Of a DNA stretch of 64,000 bases, positions 23,763 to 37,400 are shown piece after piece. The position numbers and the translations under genes are program-made. Numbering within the stretch: position 1 is the first letter of the stretch; each line of letters starts with the position of its first letter. A model generated the notes under the pieces. It was not told the origin of the DNA. It did not search any database and was given only the letters and a program-made list of their open reading frames with translations. Origin of the DNA: Acanthornis magna (taxonomy: Eukaryota; Chordata; Aves; Passeriformes; Acanthizidae); NCBI GenBank assembly GCA_036785705.1, contig JAWUZG010000014.1, positions 682,001 through 746,000 of the forward strand, written 5' to 3'.

Positions 23763-23868
23763 GGAGGAGGAGGAGGAGGAGGAGGAGGAGGAGGAGGAGG
23801 AGGAGGAGGAGGAGGAGAAGGAGAAGGAGAAGAAGGAGGAGGAGAAGGAGGAGGAGGAGGAAGAAGCC
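23763..23868 (+). repeat. GGA/GAA purine microsatellite
   Basis: About 105 bp of nearly uninterrupted GGA with some GAA triplets. All bases on the plus strand are purines, so triplex or other non-B structure is possible. Frames across it read poly-Gly, poly-Glu or poly-Arg and are not taken as genes. Confidence 0.9.
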
Positions 23869-24357
23869 CTTGCAGCAGTAGAAGCTGGGGAAGGGGCAGC
23901 TGTGAAAGCAGGTCCTGCTGGAGGCCAGGCTGAGCGATTTGGAGGGGCCAAAGAGCCCCTGGGCCCAAGGCAGCTGACGGTGTGCAGGCCTGCAGGAGGC
24001 AAATCCTTGGCAGCAGCTGGAGGGAGCTGAGCCTTGGCCTCGTGTGTGTCCAGCTCGGGGCTGCCGCGGGCAGAGCCGCCCTTGGCCGGGCCCGGCAGGA
24101 AGCCCCACCCGCACTGCCCCACCCCAACTGCCCAGGCCAGGCTCTGTTGGGCTTGGACCGTTGGTCAGTTGGACTCAGCGTCCACGAGAGGCGGCAGCAG
24201 CAGCCCAGTGCTGTCTGTTGTGTGGATCAAAAGGGTGAGAAACCGAATTTCTGACCAAGCGGCACCAGCCCAACTTTTCAGTGCCGCTTGGAAGCCTCAC
24301 TGTGAGCGAGGGCAAGAGTCTTTGAGGCGAGACCAGGGTCCTCCTGTGCCAGGCAGG

Positions 24358-25404
24358 ATGGGCCAGGCCAAGAGCTGCTTTGGCTCCAGGTAGGCTCCCC
24401 CAGAGCCCAAAGACACACGGCCACGGCCGCAAGCCACAGCAGAAGGGGCCACCCTTCTCATGGCTGCCACTCTCTGCTCTGCAGGAAGGTTCTCAGCAGC
24501 GACGAGGCCATGCTGAGCTCAGACGTGGTTCTGAGCCACGGCCCAAAGAGGAGTGAGAGGCGCCTTCTCCTCCTCCAGGATGAGCTGGTGGTCGCCAAGC
24601 TGCAGTAAGAGCCTCAGGGCCCAGCCGCCTTTGCCCCATCCCTGTCCCTGTGCCAGGCCACAGCCAGCCTGGCCTAAGCCCCAGCCTCCCAGCCCCTGAG
24701 GGCTCCATGCACCGCTGTGTGTGCTGACGTTGGCGGGCGGTGGGGGCAAGGGGGGGACACGCCAGGGCTCTGCCCCGGGGGATGCCAGGGAGGCCACGTG
24801 CCCCTCACTGCTTTCCTCTGCTCTCTGCAGCCGAGGCACCACCCTGCGCCCACGGCTCCGCCTGGCCCTGGACCAGCTGTGGGTGCTGAGCGGCGGCGAG
24901 GAGGCAGTGCTGCCCAGAGAAGAGCAGCAGCACGAGGGTAGCCCTGAGGATGCCACCTCCATCATCCTCATCTGGCCTAGGGGCTCATGCATTGCCACCT
25001 TTGGGTGAGTCGTGGAGCCACGTGCCGTGGCAGGGCAGGAGAACTTGCCAGCCGTGGGAAGCAAGAGGCCTTAGGCAGCCTTGCCATGGCCTCTGGCCTC
25101 CTTGCAGAGCGGGAGCAGGGAGTGGCCTGTGTCCCCCCCAGTCAGCTTTGGCTTGCCAGAAGGCATGGGCAAAAGCCAGTGCTCTGGCAGCTCACAGGGA
25201 GCCAGGGCTTGGGCAGCACCTTTGTGCCATGCCCAGCACAGGGCTTGGTCCTGCCCTTGTGTCCCTGGGCATTGGGAGAGGCATGCGGGCGCGCGTGTAG
25301 ACCCCCAGGGTGCTGGGGAACAGCAGGGCCTGACGCTGGTTCTCCTCTCTTCCTGCAGCTCCCAGGCGCTGAAGGAGCAGTGGGTGGACGCACTGCAGGG
25401 GTAA

Positions 25405-25451
<47 letters not shown>

Positions 25452-28400
25452 AGGGGATGCTCCCGCAGCAGCAGCACAGCTCCTCAGCTGGGGAGAGCTG
25501 CCCCTGCGGCTGAGGGCAGCTGTCGGGCACAGTTGCCTGACAAGGCACCACAGGCGGCTGTGGGCTCACCCAGCTCTCTGCCTGTCCCTTTTGCCACTAC
25601 ACAGGAGCTCCAGAGCCCGAGTGAGCCACCTGCCGAGCATCAAAGCTGTGGTCGTGGAGCTGAACGGCTGCCGTGCAGTGAGTGTCTCTCTGCTGCGGGC
25701 TTTGTGTCCGAGCACTTCTCCGTGCGCCCAGCCCCAGAGGCGCGGCTGCTCACCTTCTTGCACGGCTTCTCTCTTGCGCAGGGGAGGACATTGAGCGGCA
25801 GGAAGCTGGAGCGGCTGCTCGCAGAGCTGGAAAAGGTGAGAAGAACTGCCTTTCTGCCCACTGTAGCCTCTGGCTGTGCTGGGTGCCGGGGAGGCGTGGC
25901 TAGCACAGTGGCCTCGTGTGCGGGGAAGGGAAGCAAGGCTCCCTGGTGCCACGGGGCGAGCAGAGGCATGGGGAGCCAGTGGCAGCGCCAGCACGTCCTT
26001 GCTGCTGCCAGCGGCAGCACTGCTGCTGTGCGGGGCAGAGAGGCCGCAGGGCAGAGGCTGCCAGCCGTGTGCCGTGCTCAGGCTGCTGGGGCTGGGGGCG
26101 GCTGGCCGGGGGCCCTCTGTGCTGCAGGGCTGCTCTGCAAGCGCATCTCGATTCTTGCAGGCTGATCCCCAGCAAGCGCCTGCCACGGCCCCGTCCGACA
26201 CCAGAGGACAACTTGGCCGCTGCCCAGGTGAGTTTGGGGAGGAAAGGCCAGCTTCTGCTCTGGCAGTGAGCTGCACTCGCTTGTCCCCTGAGTGTGGCTG
26301 TGCAGGTGTGGCACCCGCGGGGGGACATCCGCTGCTGCCCACAGCTTGGAGAAAAGCAGGGCCAAGGCTGGGGCAGCTTATCCCAGCACCACACCAGCTC
26401 TCAGGAGCCTCCGAGCCGCAGCCACACTTGCAGCTGCCAGCTGAGTGTGCCTGGGGTGCCACATGGCTCTGCACAGCGCTCTAGGCAGGCAGGGCAGGGT
26501 AGGGCAGGCTGCGACAGCACTGGCCTGGTGGTCTCCAGTGACAAGCTTAGGTTCCGTTTTCCTTTGCAGCAGGAAGGACCAGCGTTAGTGGTGCCCGCAG
26601 CAGGACGAGGAGGAGGTGGCTGCCATGGCCCTTTGCTCTGCGGCGGGGCCCAGCTGGGGCTGCCCGGGCTCCAGGGCAGGAGGGCTCCGGCTGCAGCAGG
26701 GCGCTCTTTGGGCAGCCCCTGGCAGCCGTCTGCACAGAGGATGGCACTGTGCTGCCCCGGCCCATCCAGGTAAGGCAGCCCGCACAGGGGCTGCCCATCC
26801 CTGTGTCCGGCTGCTGTGCAGCCAATGTCCCCATGCACGGCCCCCAGCCATGGGCCACAGGGCTCTTCAGCCGTGGCTCAGCCTTCTGCTGCCAGCCCCT
26901 TGATGACAGGAGGCAGGGAGCCCAGGCTGGGGAGGAGCTCTGGCCGTGGCCACTGCTCTTGGACCAGCCCAGCTCCTCACACACATCCTTGCCCTCCTGC
27001 CTCTCCTGCAGGAGCTGCTGGCTGTCCTGCGCCAGCAAGGGCCCGCAACAGAAGGCATCTTCCGCAAAGCGGAGAGCGCCACAGCAGTTCAGGAGCTGCG
27101 GCAGGCCCTGGACCGTGGCCTGCCTGTCGACATGGCAAGCCAGCCAGTTCTGCTGCTGGCCGTCGTCCTAAAGGTGATCCCTCCCGCCCTGCAGCTGCAA
27201 AGGCTCCAGCCTGGGCTGCCATGGGCTCCGAGGCTCACCAGCAGCCCTTGGCATTGCAGGACTTCCTGAGAAGCATCCCCTCCAAGCTCCTCATCACAGA
27301 TCTTTATGAGGACTGGATGGCAGCGATGCAGATGGCCAGCAGGGAGGACAAGATCTCTCAGCTGAAAGTGTAAGCTTTAGTGAGCAGCAGTTACAGCTCT
27401 GCAGCAGGCATTGCTCCAAAGCTGGCATTTGCTGGGAAGGGGGTGGTCTCCTTCAAAGGCTGTGTTTTCGGGCACCTCACTCTTGGCGCCTGGCACTCCC
27501 ATTTTGGGGCAATGCACAGCGATCCTTCCCTTGCGTGGGTTCGAGGCAAATCAGCAGCTGGGAAGTAACGCCGCGCTTCCTTCCTGCAGGAGCGAGGGAC
27601 CCCCGACCGCTGGCTAAGAGCGCCTGCAGAGCTGTGCAGCACAGCCGCTGGCTGCACCCCTGCCCGGGGCAAGCTGTGGGGACAGCTGTGGGCAACATGG
27701 CCCTGCTGATGAATGTTGTCTTCCTGTTCCCTCAGGGTGGTCAAGAAGTTGCCAGCCGCCAACCTTCTCCTCCTCAAGCAGCTGCTGGCACTGCTGCAAG
27801 ACATCGGCCAGCACACATCCAGCAGCCGAATGAGCTGCAGCAACCTGGCCATCTGCCTGGGGCCAAGCCTGCTGAGCCCACCGCAAGAGGAGCAGCTGAA
27901 CTTGGAAGCCATGATGGCTGAGAATGACAAGGTAATGCTGTCCTCAGCAGCCGGCTGCAGCCTGGCCGGCCCACGGCAGCTTGGTTGCCCAGAGGTGCCT
28001 GTGCCTGGCAGCGCCTCTCTGCAGCCAAGGCTGGTGCAGGAGCTGCCTGCAAGAGCTGCCCCTGCAAGAGGCAGTGCCTTGTGTGCAGAGGCAAGGCTCA
28101 GCAGTGATGGCAGGAGCTGCTTGGCACACTGTCAGGCCCCAGGGCTGAGAGCAAGGCTTTCCTGTGTGCAGGTGAAGGTGCTGGTGGAGTTTCTGATCTT
28201 GAATATGGAGGAGATCTTCTGGGAGGAGACTGCTGGCTGGGAAGAGTCACCTGCACCCACAGAGATATGCACAGGTAGGAGCAGGAAGGGAGGCTTGTCC
28301 CAGCCCTGCACTGGGGGTCCCAGCAATCTCCATGTCCTGCAGTCAAGAGGCACAGGGCTCGCTTGTGGCTTTTGCTCTGTGTGCTCCTGTCTTCCAAGAC

Positions 28401-31400
28401 ATTGCTTGGCTGCATTTTGGTGCTTTTAATTTCTAGAGCTGCGCCAGGAGGAGCGAAGTGGCCCTGCAAGGCAGGCAGACGAGGAGCCCCAGGCACAAAG
28501 CTGTTGCCATGAATCCCCCTTAGTGCCAGACAGCAAACAAGAAGACAGCGCAGAGGCCATGCCGCTGGAGGCCCAAAAGGCAGAGGTATTTCAGCGACAG
28601 AAACAGAGGCACAACACATCCTAGAAAAGCACAAATTTTGTCACCCACCTCTTGAGATTTTGCCTTCCATCTTTCCTGCCTGCCTGCCTGCCTGTGTGCC
28701 TCTGTACTGACAGTTTGCTTCTGCAGTGCTTTAGGCACATGCCTCCTCAGTGGACAAGATACTTGTAAATGAAAGTAGCAGGGGGGTCATGGCCAACTTG
28801 AGAGCCCTTGTGCTCAGATGCCAGCTCATGCCAGCTGCCTCCAGTCTCCTTGGGGGCAGCTGTACTGTGCGAGTGGGGGCTGATGCAATGCAGAGTCTGC
28901 TCTGTGCAGCTGAGGGAGGGATTTGCAACTGATACCTTACTCTTCCAGGCTGTCTCTTGCCACCACTCACCTCCACAATTTCTGCTCTAGGCACCTCCAG
29001 GTTTGCCTCCAAACACCTGTGAGTCCTCCACAGATTCCCTGGCAAAGGCTGAAGCCCTGACGAGCCCTTCTGAGTCAAGCAGGTAAAAGCAGTTCACAGA
29101 TGCTCCAACAAGAAGAGACTTAGCTCATGACTCCTGGCTATGCCTAGCTAATCTAACCATGCATGTAAAGGCTTGCAGGCTACCCCCAGGCAGAGGAAAA
29201 GAGATGAAAACGTAAGCAAGTTGAGGCCTGGGCAGGAGACGGGGACTACGAGCCAGCGAGGAAGAGGCAGAGGAGAGGCAGCAGCGGATACATGCAATGG
29301 AGGAGGCTGGGGCAGCTCAAGAAGCTCAGGTATGGATGTGCCAGGCTCTGCTGCCCACCTTTCCCTCCGCACTGCCCCAAGTCAGCCCAAGGTGCTGGCA
29401 AGGGTCCACGAGGGCTGCTGCTGGTCAGGGCTTGGCAAGAACTCCATGGCAGCTCTGCAGGGGCTCTGCAGAGCTTCCTTGGCTTCCTCCATGCCCATGA
29501 CCTTGTACCTCTGCAGGAGGAGTGCTGTGCGTGGAGCGAAGCTGCTGAGGGAGAGGCTGTGAAGATGGGGCGGCCGCAGTGCCTCTCCCTCAAATTCTAG
29601 ATCCAATTACTTATAGTTGCATTTTTGAGATCAGCTTTTCATTCTGGACGCATTTATTTCAAAAGATTGAGCTCCATGGATATTGAGGTAGGTCTCGATA
29701 TTTGGAGAGGGAGATGCTGCTTTTCGCCCTCTTTCCACACTCTGCTGCACACTGTGGGCAACATGGCCCTGCTGATGAATGTTGTCTTCCTCTTCCCTCA
29801 GGGCAGCCATGATGTTGCCTGCAGCCAAACTGTTCCTCCTCAAGCAGCTGCTGGCACTGCTGCAAGACATTGGCCAGCACACATCCAGCAGCCGAATGAG
29901 CTGCAGCAACCTGGCCATCTGCCTGGGGCCAAGCCTGCTGAGCCCAGCACAGGAGGAGCAGCTGAACTTGGAAGCCATGCTGGCTGAGAATGACAAGGTA
30001 ATGCTGTCCTCAGCAGCCGGCTGCAGCCTGGCCGGCCCACGGCAGCTTGGCTGCCCAGAGGTGCCTGTGCCTGGCAGCACCTCTCTGCAGCCAAGGCTGG
30101 TGCAGGAGCTGCCTGCAAGAGCTGCCCCTGCAAGAGGCAGTGCCTTGTGTGCAGAGGCAAGGCTCAGCAGTGATGGCAGGAGCTGCTTGGCACACTGTCA
30201 GGCCCCAGGGCTGAGAGCAAGGCTTTCCTGTGTGCAGGTGAAGGTGCTGGTGGAGTTTCTGATCTTGAATATGGAGGAGATGTAGGAGGAGACTACTGGC
30301 TGGGAAGAGTCGCCCGCACCCACAGAGATATGCACAGGTAGGAGCAGGAAGGGAGGCTTGTCCCAGCCTGGCACTGGGGGTCACTGTAATCTCCACGTCC
30401 TGCTGTCAAGAGGTGCAGGGCTCATTTGTGGATTTTTCTTTGTGTATTCTTGTCTTCCAAGACATCGCTTGGCTGCATTTTGGTGCTTTTAATTTCTAGA
30501 GCCGTACCACAGAGACCAAAGTGGCTCTGCAAGCCAAGACAATGAGGAGCCCCAGGCACAAAGCTCTTCCCATGCATCCCACTCGCTGCCAGACGTCTGC
30601 CAAGAAGAAGGCACAGAGCCCACGCTGCTGCAAGCCCAAAAGGTGGAGGTATGTCAGCTGCACATCCCCGGGCACAAAGAATCCCAGACAGGCGAGCTCT
30701 TTCTCATGAGGCCAAGGGAGCTGTTGTGCCTCCTGCTGACAGCCCATCTCTTGAGCCTTTCTCATTCCTTGCTTCCTTGATTGTTTTTTGCCTGCCTTGC
30801 AGTCCCTGCACTGACACATGCAAGCGCAAACTGCTCAGGTTGCTTCTGCAATGCTTTAGGCATGTGGACAAGAGCCTTGCAAATGAAAGTGGGAGGTGGG
30901 GAGATGTGCACATGAGGGAGCTTGTGCTCAGATGCCAGCTCCTGCCAGCTGCGTCCAATCTCCCTGGGGGCAGCTGAACCGTGCGAGTGGGGACTGATGC
31001 AAAGCAGCGTCTGCTCTGTGCAGCTAAGAGAGTGATTTTGCAGCCAATGCCTTATTTCTCCAGGCTGTTTCTTGCCACCTCTCACCTCCACAATTTCTGC
31101 TCTAGGCACCTCCAGATTTGCCTGCAAGCACCTGCAAGTCCTCCACAGAGTAGCAGGTGAAGGCTGAAGCCCTGACAAGCCCTTCTGAGTCAAGCAGGTA
31201 AAAGCAGCTCACAGATGGTCCAACAAGAAGAGACTTAGCTCGTGACTCCTGGCTATGCCTAGCCAATCCAACCATGCATGGAAAGGCTTGCAGGTTACCC
31301 CCATGCAGAGGAAAAGAGAAGGAAAAGTCCAGAAGAAGAGGCCTGGAGAAGAGACAGAGAATACCAGCCAGTAAGGAAGAGGACGAAAAAACACAACAGA

Positions 31401-34400
31401 AGTCTCATACAATCAGGACACTGTGGCAGCTCAAGTATTTCAGGTATGGAAGCGCCTGCCTCTGCTGCTCACCTTTCCCTCTGCACTGCCCCAAGTCAGC
31501 CCAAGGTGCTGACAAGGGCCAGCAAGGGCTGCTGCTGGTCAGGGCTTGGCAAGAGCTCCACGGCAGCTCTGCAGGGCTCTGCAGCCCTTGGCTTCCTCCA
31601 TGGGCATGTGCTTGTACCTCTGCAGGAGGAGTGCTGTGCATGGAGCAAAGCGGCCAAGGGAGAGGCTGTGAAGATGGGGCAGCCAAAGTGCCTCCCCCTC
31701 AAGTTCCAGCTGATTATAGTTAAAAGTTTTGAGATCACCTCTTCATTCTGGAGGCCTTTCTTACCAAAGTTGGAGGTCCATGGATATTGAGGTAGGTGTC
31801 TTGGTATTTGAGAGGGAGATGCTGCTTTTTGCCCTCTTTCCACACTCTGGTGCATCTGTGGGACCACCTGGTCCTGGTGATGAACGTTGCCTTCCTCTTC
31901 CCTCAGGGTGGCCATGAAGTTGCCTGCAGCCAACCTTCTCCTCCTCAAGCAGCTGCTGGCACTGCTGCAAGACATCGGCCAGCACACATCCAGCAGCCGA
32001 ATGAGCTGCAGCAACCTGGCCATCTGCCTGGGGCCAAGCCTGCTGAGCCCAGCACAGGAGGAGCAGCTGCACTTGGAGGCCATGGTGGCCGAGAATGACA
32101 AGGTAATGCTGTCCTCAGCAGCTGGCTGCAGCCTGGCCGGCCCACGGCAGCTTGGTTGCCCAGAGGTGCCTGTGCCTGGCAGCGCCTCTCTGCAGCCAAG
32201 GCTGGTGCAGGAGCTGCCTGCAAGAGCTGCCCCTGCAAGAGGCAGTGCCTTGTGTGCAGAGGCAAGGCTCAGCAGTGATGGCAGGAGCTGCTTGGCACAC
32301 TGTCAGGCCCCAGGGCTGAGAGCAAGGCTTTCCTGTGTGCAGGTGAAGGTGCTGGTGGATTACATGATTCTGAACTTGGAGGACATCTTCTGGGAGAAGA
32401 CTGCTGGCCAGGAAGAGTCACCTGCACCTTCAGAGATATGCACAGGTAGGAGCAGGAAGGGAGGCTTGTCCCAGCCTGGCACTGGGGGTCCCTGCAATCT
32501 CCGCATCCAGCAGACAAGTGGCATAGGGCTTCCCTGTGAGTTTAGCTTTCTTTGTTCTTGTCTTCCGAGACATTGCTTGGCTGCACATGCTTTTTCTTTG
32601 CAGAGCTGCGCCAGGAAAAGCAAAGTGGCCCTGCAAGCCAAGACAATGAGGAGCCCCAGGCACACAGCTGTCCCCGTGCACTCACCTGGCTGCCAGATAC
32701 GCAACAAGAAGAAGATGGCACAGACCCCACGCTGCTGCAGGCCCAAAAGGCGGAGGTATGTCAGCTGCACACACCTGGGCACAATGCATTCTGGACAGGT
32801 GGGGACTTCCTCTTGAGTCCAAGGGAGCTGTTGTGCCTCCTGCTGACAGCCCATCTCTGGAGCCTCTCGCATTCCTTGCTTCCTGCTTGCTTGCTTCCTA
32901 CCTTCCTTCCTGCCCGCCTGCCCCTGCATTGACACATGCAAGTGCAAACTGCTCAGGTTGCTTCTGCAATGCTTTAGGCAGGTGCTGCAAGATTGGAAAA
33001 AAGACTTGCAAATGAAAGCGGTGGTGGCGAGCAGAGTCAGTTTGAGGGAGCTTGTGCTCAGATGCCAGCTCATGCCAGCTGCCTCCAGTCTCTTTGGGGG
33101 CAGCGGTACTGTGCAAATGAGAGGGAGCTGATGCAATGCAATGTCTTTTCTGTGCAGCTAAGAGGTCTATTTGGCAATTGTTGCTTTATTCCTCCGGGCT
33201 GACTCTTGCCACCTCTCACCTCCACAATTTCTTCTCTAGGCACCTCCAGATTTGCCTGCAAGCACCTGCAAGTGCTCCACAGAGTCCCTGGCAAAGGCTG
33301 AAGCCCTGACGAGCCCTTCTGAGTCAAGCAGGTAAAATCTGCTCACAGATGCTCCAACAAGAAGAGACTTAGCTCGTGGCTCCTGCCTTCCCCTAGCTAA
33401 TCCGACTCTGAATGTAACAGCTTGCAGGGTACCCCCAGGCAGAAGAGAAGGGAAGGAAACGACAGTGAGAAGAGGCCTGGGTAGGTGACAGGGTCTATGA
33501 GCCAGTGAGGAAGAAGAGAAGGAGTGGCAGCAGAAGACTCAGACAATGCAGCGCCAGGAAGAGCAAAGAGGCCCTGCAAGCCGAGCAGACGAGCAGCCCT
33601 AGGGAAAAAGATGTTCCCATGCATGTCCCTCACTGCCAGACATCCGCCAAGAAGACAGTGCAGAGACCGTGGTGCTGGAGAGCCCAAAAGGCAGAGGTAT
33701 GCCAGCTGCACACCCCTGGGCACAATGCGTCCCAGACAAGTGGCCTCTTTCTCACGAGGCCAAGAAGCTGCTGTGCCTCCTGCTTACAGCCCATCCCTCC
33801 CTCCTTCCCTCCCTCCCTCCCTTCCCTTCCTTCCTTCCTTCCTTCCTTCCCCGCCCCTACACTGACACATGCTACTGCAAACTGGACGGGTTGCTTCTGT
33901 AATGCTTTAGGCTTTAGTTCTTCATCAGTGGACAAAAGATGGTCATATTAAAACAGCACAGGGGATCATGGCCAACTTGAGGGGACTTGTGCTCAGATGC
34001 CGGATCATGCCAGCTGTGTCCAATCTCCCTGGGGGCAGCTGAACCGTGCAAGTGGGGGCTGATGCAAAGCAGTGTCTGCTCTGTGCATCTGAGAGAGTGA
34101 TTTTGCAGCCCATGCCTTACTTCTCCAGGCTGTCTCTTGCCACCACTCACCTCCACAATTTCTGCTCTAGGCACCTCCAGATTTGCCTCCATACACCCGC
34201 AAGTTCTCCACAGTGTCCCTGGCAAAGGTTGAAGCCCTGACAAGCCCTTCCGAGTCAAGCAGGTAAAAGCAGTTCACAGATGCTTCAACAAGAAGAGACT
34301 TAGCTCATGACTCCTGGCTATGCCTAGCTAATCTAACCATGCATGTAAAGGCTTGCAGGCTACCCCCAGGCAGAGGAAAAGAGACAAAAAGGAAAGCAAG

Positions 34401-37400
34401 TTGAGGCCTGGGCAGGAGACGGGGACTACGAGCCAGCGAGGAAGAGGCAGAGGAGAGGAAGCAGCAGATACATGCAATGGAGGAGGCTGGGGCAGCTCAA
34501 GAAGCTCAGGTATGGATGTGCCAGGCTCTGCTGCCCACCTTTCCCTCCGCACTGCCCCAAGTCAGCCCAAGGTGCTGGCAAGGGTCCACGAGGGCTGCTG
34601 CTGGTCAGGGCTTGGCAAGAGCTCCATGGCAGCTCTGCTGGGGCTCTGCAACCCTTGGCTTCCTACATGGCCATGTGCTTGTACCTCTGCAGGAGGAGTG
34701 CTGTGCGTGGGGTGATGCTGCCAAGGGAGAAGCTGTGAAGATGGGGCAGCCGGTGTGCCTCTCCCTCTAGTTCTGTTTCCAGATGTTTATAGTTATAATT
34801 TTTGAGAAAAAGATTTCATTCTGGAGGCCTTTCTTTCCAAAGTTGGAAGTCCATGGATATCGAGATAGGCCTATTGCTATTTGCAGAGGGAAGTGCTACT
34901 TTTTCCCCTTTTTCCCCCACTCTGCTGCGCATGTGGGCAGCATGGCCCTGCTGATGAATGTCTTCCTGTTCCCTCAGGGTGGCCATGAAGTTGCCAGCAG
35001 CCAACCTGCTCTCCCTCAAGCAGCTGCTGGCACTGCTGCAAGACATCGGCCAGCACACATCCAGCAGCCGAATGAGCTGCAGCAACCTGGCCATCTGCCT
35101 GGGGCCAAGCCTGCTGAGCCCAGCACAGGAGGAGCAGCTGCACTTGGAAGCCATGCTGGCTGAGAATGACAAGGTAATGCTGTCCTCAGCAGCCGGCTGC
35201 AGCCTGGCCAGCCCACGGCAGCTTGGCTGCCCAGAGGTGCCTGTGCCTGGCAGCGCCTCTCTGCAGCCAAGGCTGGTGCAGGAGCTGCCTGCAAGAGCTG
35301 CCCCTGCAAGAGGCAGTGCCTTGTGTGCAGAGGCAAGGCTCAGCAGTGATGGCAGGTGCTGCTTGGCACACTGTCAGGCCCCAGGGCTGAGAGCAAGGCT
35401 TTCCTGTGTGCAGGTGAAGGTGCTGGTGGACTTGATGATGCTGAACTTGGAGGAGATCTTCTGGGAGGAGACTGCTGGCCAGGAAGAGTCACCCGCACCC
35501 ACAGAGATATGCACAGGTAGGAGCAGGAAGGGAGGCTTGTCCCAGCCTGGCACTGGGGGTCACTGCAATCTCCGCATCTGGCAGACAAGAGGTGCAGTGT
35601 TCACTTGTGGATTTTTCTTTGTGTATTCTTGTCTTCCAAGACATGGCTTGGCTGCAAATGCTTTTGCTTTTAATTTCTAGAGCTGTACCACAGAGACCAA
35701 AGTGGCTCTGCAAGCCAAGACAATGAGGAGCCCCAGGCACAAAGCTCTTCCCATGCATCCCACTCGCTGCCAGACCTCTGCCAAGAAGAAGGCACAGAGC
35801 CCATGCTGCTGCAAGCCCAAAAGGTGGAGGTATGTCAGCTGCACATACCCGGGCACAAAGAATCCCAGACAGGCGAGCTCTTTCTCATGAGGCCAAGGGA
35901 GCTGTTGTGCCTCCTGCTGACAGCCCATCTCTTGAGCCTTTCTCATTCCTTGCTTCTTTGCTTGCTTCCTGCCTGCCTTGCAGTCCCTGCACTGACACTT
36001 GCAAGCGCAAACTGCTCAGGTTGCTTCTGCAATGCTTTAGGCATGTGGACAAGAGCCTTGCAAATGAAAGTGGGAGGTGGGGAGATGTGCACATGAGGGA
36101 GCTTGTGCTCAGATGCCAGCTCCTGCCAGCTGCGTCCAATCTCCCTGGGGGCAGCTGAACCGTGCGAGTGGGGGCTGATGCAAAGCAGTGTCTGCTCTGT
36201 GCAACTGAGAGAGTGATTTTGCAGCCCATGCCTTACTTCTCCAGGCTGTTTCTTCCACCTCTCACCTCCACAATTTCTGCTCTAGGCACCTCCAGATTTG
36301 CCTGCAAGCACCTGCAAGTCCTCCACAGAGTAGCAGGTGAAGGCTGAAGCCCTGACAAGCCCTTCTGAGTCAAGCAGGTAAAAGCAGCTCACAGATGGTC
36401 CAACAAGAAGAGACTTAGCTCATGATTCCTGACTATGCCTAGCCAATCCAACCATGCATGGAAAGGCTTGCAGGTTACCCCCAGGCAGAGGAAAAGAGAA
36501 GGAAAAGTCCAGAAGAAGAGGCCTGGAGAAGAGACAGAGAATACCAGACAGTAAGGAAGAGGAGGAAGAGAGACAAAAGAAGTCTCATACAATCAGGACA
36601 CTGTGGCAGCTCAAGTATTTCAGGTATGGAAGCGCCTGCCTCTGCTGCTCACCTTTCCCTCTGCACTGCCCCACGTCAGCCCAAGGCGCTGACAAGGGCC
36701 AGCAAGGGCTGCTGCTGGTCAGGGCTTGGCAAGAGCTCCACGGCAGCTCTGCAGGGCTCTGCAGCCCTTGGCTTCCTCCACGGCAGCTCTGCAGGGCTCT
36801 GCAGCCCTTGGCTTCCTCCACGGCCATGTGCTTGTACCTCTGCAGGAGGAGTGCTGTGCACGGAGCAAAGCGGCCAAGGGAGAGGCTGTGAAGATGGGGC
36901 AGCCAAAGTGCCTCCCCCTCAAGTTCCAGCTGATTATAGTTAAAAGTTTTGAGGTCACTTCTTCATTCTGGAGACCTTTCTTACTAAATTTGGAGGTCCA
37001 TGGATATTGAGGTAGGTGTCTTGGTATTTGAGAGGGAGATGCTGCTTTTTCCCTCTTTCCACACTCTGCTGCATCTGTGGGACACCTGGTCCTGGTGATA
37101 AACGTTGCCTTCCTCTTCCCTCAGGGTGGCCATGAAGTTGCCAGCAGCCAACCTGCTCTCCCTCAAGCAGCTGCTGGCACTGCTGCAAGACATCGGCCAG
37201 CACGCATCCACCAGCCGAATGAGCTGCAGCAACCTGGCCATCTGCCTGGGGCCAAGCCTGCTGAGCCCAGCACAGGAGGAGCAGCTGCACTTGGAGGCCA
37301 TGGTGGCCGAGAATGACAAGGTAATGCTGTCCTCAGCAGCCGGCTGCAGCCTGGCCGGCCCACGGCAGCTTGGTTGCCCAGAGGTGCCTGTGCCTGGCAG

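Noticed and set aside
23576..24127. Long frames with poly-Gly, poly-Glu, poly-Pro or poly-Leu across 23,763-23,868
   Set aside because: Produced by the GGA microsatellite; no coding features outside the repeat.
25142..25569. Poly-Gln/poly-Ser proteins on the minus strand
   Set aside because: CTG repeat read backwards within a RhoGAP intron.
27774..28094. 106-codon minus-strand frame starting MPLHTRHCLLQ, repeated ten times
   Set aside because: Antisense shadow of the GAP-half exon and its intron; its repetition only reflects module duplication.
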